Assembly: GCA_028274825.1 (NCBI GenBank) | Contig: JAQCMZ010000031.1 | Span: forward strand, 1-11,041 | From: Haloferacaceae archaeon | GTDB taxonomy: Archaea; Halobacteriota; Halobacteria; Halobacteriales; Haloferacaceae | Length of the DNA: 11,041 nucleotides | Direction: 5' to 3' | Part shown: positions 1 to 5,850 of the stretch, in pieces | How the letters are laid out: each line of letters begins with the position of its first letter | Position numbering within the stretch: position 1 is the stretch's first letter | Program-made: the position numbers and the translations under genes | The notes under the pieces: model-generated | What the model saw: the letters and a program-made list of their open reading frames with translations, nothing else | Told to the model about the DNA's origin: nothing | Database searches by the model: none

Positions 1-74
1 ACGATGCAGCCGTCTCCGTTCTCTATCGGTCATACCGTAACGGTCTTACGTGGCTCTAAGATATGTTGAGATGA

Positions 75-147
75 GTCCTGGTAGGGTAGTGGACTATCCT
101 CTTGGCTTGCGGAGCCAGGGACCGGAGTTCAAATCTCCGTCAGGACG
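75..147 (+). tRNA. tRNA-Arg (anticodon GCG)
   Basis: A full cloverleaf can be folded by eye. The 7-bp acceptor stem is GTCCTGG (75-81) with TCAGGAC (140-146), and the discriminator is G147. T8 and A9 are followed by a short D arm with the conserved A14, GG and A21. The anticodon stem is TTGGC/GCCAG around the 7-base loop TTGCGGA, which gives anticodon GCG (reads CGC, arginine). The variable loop is 4 nt (GGAC). The T arm is CGGAG/CTCCG with loop TTCAAAT. No CCA is encoded, as is usual in haloarchaea, and I see no intron. A T-rich stretch just downstream (cttttc, near 155) may end the transcript. I found no second copy of the tRNA 3' end in the window, so there is no sign of integration here. 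Confidence 0.95.
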
Positions 148-240
148 TCCCGGCTTTTCGGCGTTACAATGTCTTTTCGTCAGTGATGGTACCAGAGAGC
201 GTGGGAACCAAACTGAAAGGGTGCTGACGAATCCTCACCC

Positions 241-310
241 GCTGTCACGGTAGTCCAGTCACTACTGAACTGACAGCGTGATAGCGGAAGCCCCCAGTTT
301 AGTAGTTCAC
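241..310 (+). mobile_element. possible decayed IS200/IS605-type right end
   Basis: GGAAGCCCC (286-294) followed by a TTTAG and TAGTTCAC (303-310) resembles the right end of haloarchaeal TnpB elements. It also resembles the clearer end near 9741-9790, which has GAAGCCCC, TTAG and GTAGTTCAC in the other orientation. The second hairpin arm is missing here. Just upstream is a two-part inverted repeat, CGCTGTCA/TGACAGCG (arms about 240-247 and 271-278), with a smaller inner hairpin. The frame reading through 271-310 gives TDSVIAEAPSL, vaguely like a TnpB tail. This is resemblance only. No transposase body is visible between the tRNA and this point. Confidence 0.3.
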
Positions 311-594
311 AGAAGTATTGGGCGTCCTCGGTGGCAAAGACGAGAGAGACGCGCTCTTGAGCTGTGCCGTCTCGGTTTGACCAGAGGTTTCGTTAATCAC
401 TACAGGGGTGGGTCTGAGCGGGAGGCCCGACCTCCACGCTCAACCGCGCGTTCCCGCAGGAGCGTTCACCTATCGACGGAGTTCAGACTATCTTGCCCCT
501 TGGGAGACATTCGTTGATCGGGGACTCAACACAGGAAGAGACCCGTAGCATCGAATCTTCATCTGTCATCGAATCATGGACGCTCAGCACAAAA
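311..594. other. non-coding gap upstream of the usp gene
   Basis: I see no convincing gene. The 79-codon open frame across 278-517 is arginine-rich, matches no family I know and lacks the acidic make-up of the real genes here, so I treat it as chance. The stretch may include more remnant transposon DNA next to the possible IS end at 310. A 9-bp direct repeat is listed separately. Confidence 0.5.
549..575. repeat. 9-bp direct repeat upstream of the usp promoter
   Basis: CATCGAATC occurs at 549-557 and again at 567-575, so the starts are 18 bp apart. The second copy ends 20 bp before the TATA box at 595-604. The position suits an activator or repressor site for the usp gene, but this rests only on sequence and place. 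Confidence 0.35.
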
Positions 595-604
595 TTTTAT
601 AATC
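595..604 (+). promoter_or_regulatory. TATA box for the usp gene
   Basis: TTTTATAATC preceded by an A-rich stretch (acaaaa) resembles a haloarchaeal BRE/TATA pair. With transcription starting about 25 bp downstream, the 5' leader before the ATG at 646 would be about 20 nt. No Shine-Dalgarno sequence is visible. Confidence 0.55.
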
Positions 605-645
605 GGTAGTGAAGGTGAATATGGTGAGGTTTATGATTAACTATC

Positions 646-1081
646 ATGTACGACGATGTGTCAGTTCCTACCGACGGTGGACCGGCCGCAAGAACAGCAG
701 TAGAACACGCGCTCAATCTCGCGCAGAACGAGGACGCTCGAATTCACGCGTTATTCGTCGTCGATGAGAGCTCATACGCGTCCATGGGTGGTGGGGCCGA
801 CAAGATCATCAACACGATTCAAGCAGGCGGAAAACAAGCAGTCCAGCGAGTGGCACAGGAAGCTGAAGACGCCGGCTTAGAGAGTACTGAGACGGTGACA
901 AACGGGGCAGCCTCCGAGCGAATCACCGAATATGCCAATCAAAACGACATTGACGTGGTTGTGATGAGTACACATGGGAGGCCAGGGACTGGACCGCTAT
1001 CTCCTCGGGTCTGTCACTGAGCGGGTTGTGCGATCCTCCGACGTGCCGGTCCTCACTGTCCGCGACCAAGGTGAGGAGTGA
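646..1081 (+). pseudogene. universal stress protein (UspA family), frameshifted
   Basis: The N-terminus MYDDVSVPTDGGPAARTAVE and the later VVVMSTHGR are typical of haloarchaeal UspA-fold proteins, which bind ATP or act in stress responses. The reading frame as written ends at 1020 after an unrelated tail. Shifting by one base in the GGG run at 985-987 restores GLDRYLLGSVTERVVRSSD, then VPVLTVRD, ending at the TGA at 1079-1081. This repaired product is about 144 residues, normal for the family. It regains the nucleotide-binding signature (glycine, nine residues, then GS). The simplest reading is one extra G, either a real mutation or a sequencing error. The downstream part is intact over 31 codons with no other damage, so any inactivation is recent. 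If the shift is real, the protein loses its last beta strand and phosphate-binding loop. Confidence 0.85.
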
Positions 1082-1652
1082 CCCAGGCCAGCGATCCTCT
1101 TTCTTCTGACTCCTCGGTCCTGTAAGGCGACATGTCTTGCTGCTAGGTGAGCCGGGGGTGGTGCGTGAGTAACAGTGGGACCGATTCGGTGTTGTCGTGA
1201 GCGTGGGTAGCGCCTCCGTCCTCTTAGACACGGCATCTGTATCTCCGCTTCTGATTGCGTTGGATGTAACGTGTCGCATCCATCATACCCTTCAAGCGAT
1301 GGGCTCTCTCCGTGTACTAGTGTAATCGCACGGATTTTCCGCCGTGACTCCTCTCGTAGGGGGAACGGGGGGATCGTTTGGCCCAGCCCAGCGTCATCTC
1401 GTTCACCGAGACTCGTCGACTCCATCCTGAAGACTCTGTGAGTGATCTATCCCTGTGATACCTCACCACAGCGCCGCGCTGTGGCCGTGCCCCGAGATTC
1501 AATCGACAGCGGCTGAGACAGCATCACAATCGAGAGGAGCACCCATCATCGCGACCCATTAGGCGAACAGAGTCACGGAGTGAGCCAATGAGACACCCCA
1601 CACGACTCGCCTACCTCGCGCAGTCCGTGAGAACAAGCGGTCTGCTGCAAGA
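1082..1652. other. long gap without a supported gene
   Basis: Open frames here run antisense, are rich in R/S/H/P, match nothing I recognise, and partly overlap the usp 3' end. I found no RNA fold of a known class. The notable items are a 19-bp palindrome at 1466-1484 (listed separately) and a weaker TGGATG/CATCCA pair at 1261-1282 with a 10-base spacer. Confidence 0.5.
1466..1484. promoter_or_regulatory. 19-bp perfect palindrome, possible operator or hairpin
   Basis: CCACAGCGC (1466-1474) and GCGCTGTGG (1476-1484) are perfect inverted copies around a single C. There is no following T-run, so it does not look like a terminator. It could bind a dimeric regulator or form a cruciform or RNA hairpin. 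It lies about 170 bp upstream of the TATA box of the HTH_10 regulator gene. Confidence 0.4.
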
Positions 1653-1661
1653 TTTAAATAA
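1653..1661 (+). promoter_or_regulatory. TATA box for the HTH_10 regulator gene
   Basis: TTTAAATAA is a close match to the haloarchaeal TATA consensus and is the clearest one between 1082 and 1795. Transcription would start near 1680, leaving a leader of about 110 nt before the ATG at 1795. No Shine-Dalgarno sequence is seen before that ATG. Confidence 0.5.
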
Positions 1662-1794
1662 TGAGGTGATTATGATGTTATTATTCAGACCACTCGCGTA
1701 ACACCACACACTCCGGTGATACGGTCACAAAGCCCCACCGCAGGGAAGTACGAGACTGCACAGACGGCACGGAAACCACGATAGAATCTTACTG

Positions 1795-2475
1795 ATGCTC
1801 AGAATCAAATTCGAGATGCCTCTGGCAGGAATCTCATCGCGAGTGTTCGCCATCGACGATCAGGTCTCGAATCTCGAGATCGACAATGCGCTGCCTATGG
1901 TAGACGGTGACGTTATGATTTCCCTGACGGTTAATTTTGATGCCAGCATTTCTGAAGAATCACTCTCTGATCAACTGTCGAACTTTCGGATTCTCGATAT
2001 GTCGCAGGCAGAGATTGACTCTCATGCACGCCATCTCAGTGTAGTGACTGAAATGTCGGAAGCGTCAGTGCTCTCATTATTAACACGAAACGAAACTGTT
2101 CCTCACAGAATCATCGGCAAACAGTCACATGTAGAGGTGATTGCATCGATGCGTGACTGGAACCATCTCAAGGAAGTCGCGGGAACCATCGAGGAGAAGT
2201 TCGGTGAAATTAAGATGGTTGGGACAACGCAGACGAAGAGTATCGGCTTTCCCCTCGGGAGCAACAAAATCAAACAGAGTATGTCCGGTAAGTTATCGAA
2301 AAAACAGCTCACTGTCTTGGAAACTGCCTATCGGATGGGATACTTTCGGATCCCACAGGAGGTCAACGCCAAAGAGATTGCAGAAGAATTGGATATCGGC
2401 AGGTCTACGCTGAGCGAACGTCTTCGAAGGGCTGAACACACTTTCTGTGCATTACTCTTTGGGCCACAAACATGA
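1795..2475 (+). CDS. HTH_10 (bacterio-opsin activator type) transcriptional regulator
   Basis: This is a 226-residue DNA-binding protein. Residues about 166-222 form the C-terminal HTH_10 domain of the Bat family. It has the usual pattern: LSKKQLTVLETAYRMGYF, a proline, then the helix-turn-helix AKEIAEELDIGRSTLSERLR (192-211) and a closing AEHTFCALLFG. The first 150 residues form a sensor-like alpha/beta region seen in many short HTH_10 proteins. I cannot assign its ligand, and no heme, PAS or GAF motif is evident. The stop overlaps the start of the next gene (ATGA at 2472-2475), so the two genes are co-transcribed and probably translationally coupled. Lying on the same strand upstream of the acetone carboxylase genes, it is a candidate activator of them. 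This is inferred from position only, as 650 bp separate the two units. Confidence 0.85.
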   Translation: MLRIKFEMPLAGISSRVFAIDDQVSNLEIDNALPMVDGDVMISLTVNFDASISEESLSDQLSNFRILDMSQAEIDSHARHLSVVTEMSEASVLSLLTRNETVPHRIIGKQSHVEVIASMRDWNHLKEVAGTIEEKFGEIKMVGTTQTKSIGFPLGSNKIKQSMSGKLSKKQLTVLETAYRMGYFRIPQEVNAKEIAEELDIGRSTLSERLRRAEHTFCALLFGPQT

Positions 2476-2876
2476 CGACTCTTCTCTTCATCAAATCGAT
2501 CGATCAACACCAGCCACTCAGAGAGGTTTTCGAGTCGGTCGTTGACGCAGACGAGCGTGTCCACCTGCTGCGGCCACCATCCGTCTCCCGGCTTGACTCA
2601 CTTGTTCAAGAGACAATCTCTCAGATAGACCGCAATGTCAGGTACACGACGCATACTCTTCCGGAGGGGGATACCGCCTCAAGTCTGGTTCAACTGGCGA
2701 TTGAAATCGATGCTGATTGTATATGTATCGGCATTCTCAACAGGACGAGCGCCGGGAAAGCCCTGATTGACGAGTTGATGGAGTCTCTGCTACTCCACGA
2801 GAAACTTTCTGGTGATCTCACTGTCGGCGATCATCTCATGACATTGGAACAGTTAGAGTACGAACTGTCTTCGTGA
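2472..2876 (+). CDS. divergent UspA-like protein coupled to the HTH_10 regulator
   Basis: This 134-residue protein resembles a universal stress protein domain. It has an N-terminal beta strand (TTLLFIKSIDQ), a mid-protein helix ending in SSLVQLAIEIDADCICIGI (strand 4), and NRTSAGKALIDELMESLLL (90-108). That last part corresponds to the family's R-x-P-x-GKALLGS-x-x-x-x-LL segment. The usual GS of the phosphate loop is replaced by DE, and the closing VPVLTV strand is not evident, so nucleotide binding is doubtful. Similar short Usp-like proteins accompany regulators in haloarchaea as partners or sensors; that role is inferred here. The start is fixed by the ATGA overlap with the upstream gene. 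The ending LEQLEYELSS is acidic. The fold assignment is fairly safe; the function is unknown. Confidence 0.7.
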   Translation: MTTLLFIKSIDQHQPLREVFESVVDADERVHLLRPPSVSRLDSLVQETISQIDRNVRYTTHTLPEGDTASSLVQLAIEIDADCICIGILNRTSAGKALIDELMESLLLHEKLSGDLTVGDHLMTLEQLEYELSS

Positions 2877-2928
2877 GGCAACGACTGAGCCGCCCGTATC
2901 TCCGCCAGAGCCGCAGGTGACAAGATTC

Positions 2929-2983
2929 GGATCGGTCTGGTCTGGTCTGGTCTGGTCTGGCCCGGCCCGGCCCGGATCGGTCC
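2929..2983. repeat. pentanucleotide tandem array (11 units of 5 bp)
   Basis: The run reads GGATC once, GGTCT five times (2934-2958), GGCCC three times (2959-2973), then GGATC and GGTCC. Every unit is five bases starting with GG, so the array keeps a strict 5-bp period over 55 bp while changing unit type part way. The GGATCGGTC block occurs at both ends (2929-2937 and 2974-2982). It lies 53 bp after the Usp-like gene stop, outside any supported gene. Such arrays arise by slipped-strand copying and may vary in number between isolates. Confidence 0.9.
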
Positions 2984-3430
2984 CATCCTGCCCGCAATCG
3001 TGAACCCTTACTGTGGAAGATTCCCGCCCCAGAAACGAGACGAACAGCCGGCCGGAAGCGGTCGAACGGTAATGAAAACCCACGGTGACGGCAGTCATGA
3101 GCGACACCTCACCTGTCTTTCGCGCGGAAGTTTCACTCATCCGCTCTGTGAAGACTGAGATTGTCGGTGGTCTCGGATTTGAACGTGGGTGTGTAAAGTG
3201 TAGCGTGGGCAGTCACTCCACACTTGACGGCAGCGGTCTTGACTCCGGGACCGTTGATAGCGCCCGTCCATTAGAACAACCGGTGGGTTGAGGAACGCGT
3301 CTCGAAACCTCATCTCCCCCGATTTCCTTGGAGGGCTTTCTCACGCCTTATTTGGCTCGCTCGCGCGGACTGAGATACAGCGTGAAGACGGCGACCTCTC
3401 AAAATATGCTGAACACAACCGCACTACTTC
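2984..3430. other. gap between the regulator pair and acxA
   Basis: No gene is supported here. An open frame from a GTG at 3085 (or the ATG at 3097) to 3291 would encode 64-68 residues with CVKCSVG but no recognisable domain. A second frame starts at a TTG overlapping its stop and runs into the acxA start in the wrong frame. Both lack the acidic composition of the true genes. The DNA turns AT-rich from about 3400, where the acxA promoter lies. Confidence 0.45.
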
Positions 3431-3439
3431 AAAGAAAAA

Positions 3440-3483
3440 CATATACCGTCAAAATTTCTGCCCCGTCATATTGATTTTGTCAA
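3440..3483 (+). promoter_or_regulatory. acxA promoter with possible operator
   Basis: An A-rich stretch followed by CATATACC (3440-3447) resembles BRE plus TATA. Transcription would begin near 3468-3472, giving a leader of about 55 nt. The perfect inverted repeat TTGA-TTTTG-TCAA (3471-3483) would sit on that start point, a usual place for a repressor site. A second weak TATA-like site (CTATCATATG, 3498-3507) is at about -25 to the ATG and could instead drive a nearly leaderless transcript. The sequence does not settle which is used. Confidence 0.45.
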
Positions 3484-3526
3484 TTTCGTGCAAACGACTA
3501 TCATATGACAGAGTATATCACACACG

Positions 3527-5701
3527 ATGGCAAGTTCAGGCGACAACACCCCAGAACACAGCGCAGAGACACTGTCAATCGATGCCGGTGGGACATTGAC
3601 TGACACGTTTCTAATGGATGAGAACGGGAAATTCACCGTCGGCAAGGCGAAAACAACCCCTGATGATGAATCCCGAGGGTTCATCAAATCGTCCAGAGAT
3701 GCGCTGGGGTCGTGGGATCTGGACGTGGACGATGCGTTCCCGAACCTCGTTTCGACGGTGTACTCGGGAACAGCGATGCTCAACCGACTTGTCGAGCGTG
3801 AGAGTGAGGTTGATGTCGGTATCCTCACCACCGCCGGAATGGAAGACACGCTCAGAATGGGGCGTGGTCGCCAGTCGTATACGGGGTTTTCTTACTCGGA
3901 TCGACTCCACGTGAACACACACAAGCATCCAGAGCCGCTCATCCCCCGGACCCGGATTCGAGGTGTTCGAGAGCGGATCGACGTCAAAGGAAACGAATTA
4001 ATCCCTCTCGACCAGTACGAAGATGATATCAGGGAGGGTGTGAACGACCTTCTCGATCAGGGCGTCGACGAAATCGCGGTGATGTTTCTCCACTCATATC
4101 AAGAGGGTGACCACGAGCAACGAAGCAAGGAAGTTGCCCAGGAGGTCATCGAGAGCCGAGACGCCGACACGACGGTCATGCTGTCAAGCGAGTATTACCC
4201 CACGCTGAAAGAACTTCCCAGACTGAACACCCTCGTCGCGGAGGCGTTCGCCGCGGAGCCGTCACGGCAGCAGCTCACGAGGGTTCAACAGTCTGTCGAC
4301 GACCACGGTGGTGAAGTCGGTGTCCGAGTCATGGCGAGTCACGGTGGGACGATCGATATTTACGCGAACGAACTGGCACGGACGCTCATCTCGGGGCCGA
4401 TCGGGGGGATGATCGGGGCGAATTACTTCGGGCAAGAACTCGGCTACGAAAATCTCGTCTGTACCGATATCGGCGGGACCAGCTTCGATATGGGGATCAT
4501 CATCGATAACGACTGGAAAATCGATTACAGTCCGGAGATGGCTCGCCTTCTCCTGTCGTTACCGATGGTCAACATGGACAGTGTCGGGTCGGGAACGGGA
4601 AGTTACGTCAGGGTGAATCCGACATTCGATAAAATCGAACTCGGCCCCGAGAGCGCAGGAGACAAAGTCGGCGTCTGCGCGACTGAAACCGACGTCGAGA
4701 CGGTAACAGTGACCGACTGTCACGTTGCGCTCGGGTGGATCGACCCGGAGAACTTCCTGGGAGGTGACATGCCGATCAGTCGTGAAGTCGCTGAAGAAGC
4801 GATCAAAGACCAGGTCGCGGACAAGCTGAATATGGGCGTGTACGAGGCGGCAGAAGGTGTCATAAAGATCCTCGAGAACAAACTACAGAACGATCTTGAG
4901 GCTGTCGTGACCGGAGAGGGGTACGCACCGTCGAATTTCAAGTGTCTCTCCTACGGTGGGGGCGGACCGGTCCACACGGCCGGATACACTCAGAGTCTCA
5001 ACTTCGACGAAATACTCATTCCCGAGTGGGCTGCCGGGTTCTCCGCGTTCGGCTGCGGTGCCGCCGATTACGAGTACCGATACGACCAGACGACGAGTAT
5101 CGACATCGATGCCGGCCTCTCGATGGAGGAGGCGGCCAGAACTGCCGGGGAAGAACTGACGCAAGTCTGGACGAACCTCGAGGCCAAAGTCGAAGACGAA
5201 TTCGAGAAGAGTGAGATTGGAATGGACGAAGTCGAGTTCCAGTATAATATCCTCGGGCAGTACCAGGGACAGCTCAACAGTATCGACATCCGGTCGCCCG
5301 TGGCTCGCGTCGATGAGCCGGGCAAGATACAAAATTTGATAGACACGTTCGAAGACGGCTACCGGCGACAGTACTCTGAAGAGGCACGGTCTCCGGAACT
5401 CGGGCACACGATCACCCAGGCGTCCGTCCGCGGCGTTCGTGACGTGGTCAAGCCAGAAATTCCGACAGAAGAGGTCGTGGGGCCAGAGCCACCTGAGGAC
5501 GCCCTCAAGGGCTCACGCGAGGCGTACTGGGACGGTGAGTGGGGCGAGACAGCTGTCTACGATCTCCACGCGCTCAACCCGGGGAACGAACTCAGCGGTC
5601 CAGCAGTTTTGGAGGGTGAAGCGACGACGTACGTTGTTCCGCCGAACTACAAGTCTTCGCTCGACAAACACCGCGTTCACCATCTCATGAGCGAGGACTA
5701 A
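3527..5701 (+). CDS. acxA: acetone carboxylase, beta subunit (hydantoinase A/oxoprolinase family)
   Basis: This 724-residue protein is the ATP-using subunit of acetone carboxylase, which activates acetone and bicarbonate with ATP (to AMP + 2 Pi) for carboxylation to acetoacetate. The Hydantoinase_A N-terminal domain opens with IDAGGTLTDT (18-27), a phosphate-binding motif, followed by VYSGTAMLNRLVER. The main Hydantoinase_A domain (about 225-525) carries EYYPTLKE, AAEPSRQ, ASHGGTI, LISGPIGG (287-294), TDIGGTSFDMG (313-323), MDSVGSGTGS (350-359) and SYGGGGPVH (475-483). Many of these blocks, such as PEMARLLLSLPMV and WAAGFSAFGC, match the bacterial acetone carboxylase beta subunit rather than general hydantoinases. 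The length is close to the bacterial subunit (about 717). The protein is intact and strongly acidic. It is followed 149 bp later by acxB. A related ketone, such as butanone, could also be the substrate. Confidence 0.92.
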   Translation: MASSGDNTPEHSAETLSIDAGGTLTDTFLMDENGKFTVGKAKTTPDDESRGFIKSSRDALGSWDLDVDDAFPNLVSTVYSGTAMLNRLVERESEVDVGILTTAGMEDTLRMGRGRQSYTGFSYSDRLHVNTHKHPEPLIPRTRIRGVRERIDVKGNELIPLDQYEDDIREGVNDLLDQGVDEIAVMFLHSYQEGDHEQRSKEVAQEVIESRDADTTVMLSSEYYPTLKELPRLNTLVAEAFAAEPSRQQLTRVQQSVDDHGGEVGVRVMASHGGTIDIYANELARTLISGPIGGMIGANYFGQELGYENLVCTDIGGTSFDMGIIIDNDWKIDYSPEMARLLLSLPMVNMDSVGSGTGSYVRVNPTFDKIELGPESAGDKVGVCATETDVETVTVTDCHVALGWIDPENFLGGDMPISREVAEEAIKDQVADKLNMGVYEAAEGVIKILENKLQNDLEAVVTGEGYAPSNFKCLSYGGGGPVHTAGYTQSLNFDEILIPEWAAGFSAFGCGAADYEYRYDQTTSIDIDAGLSMEEAARTAGEELTQVWTNLEAKVEDEFEKSEIGMDEVEFQYNILGQYQGQLNSIDIRSPVARVDEPGKIQNLIDTFEDGYRRQYSEEARSPELGHTITQASVRGVRDVVKPEIPTEEVVGPEPPEDALKGSREAYWDGEWGETAVYDLHALNPGNELSGPAVLEGEATTYVVPPNYKSSLDKHRVHHLMSED

Positions 5702-5794
5702 CTCGTCGTCTTGGCTTCTATCGTTCGTGTAGACATGCATCTATCACGCTGAGGGATGAGCTGAGGGCAGTAACACTCTCCCTGAAGTGAGGTA

Positions 5795-5823
5795 GGTGCA
5801 CTGCACCAGCCTGCATCTGGCTG
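5795..5823. promoter_or_regulatory. paired inverted repeats in the acxA-acxB gap
   Basis: The 149-bp gap between acxA and acxB holds a perfect palindrome, GGTGCA-C-TGCACC (5795-5807). Directly next to it is a hairpin, CAGCC-TGCATCT-GGCTG (5807-5823). They share one base and end 27 bp before the acxB ATG. No T-run follows, so this is not a typical terminator. It may be an operator for an internal promoter, a processing site or a stabilising structure that tunes subunit ratio. No Shine-Dalgarno sequence precedes acxB. Confidence 0.4.
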
Positions 5824-5850
5824 CAGACAGATGACGTTACGAGACTATAC

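Noticed and set aside
75..147. tRNA as an integration (att) site
   Set aside because: I found no second copy of the tRNA 3' end in the window and no integrase gene.
997..1425. 142-codon minus-strand open frame (and an overlapping one at 923-1279)
   Set aside because: Partly antisense to the usp gene, rich in R/S/P/H with no domain I recognise, and unlike the acidic true proteins nearby.
2929..2983. CRISPR array or protein repeat
   Set aside because: Units are only 5 bp with no spacers, and the array is not in a supported reading frame.
3085..3291. Small gene with a CVKC motif upstream of acxA
   Set aside because: A single CxxC pair, no good promoter or ribosome site, and no family resemblance; kept only as a note in the gap description.
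4883..5407. 174-codon minus-strand open frame inside acxA
   Set aside because: Antisense shadow of acxA with no family match.
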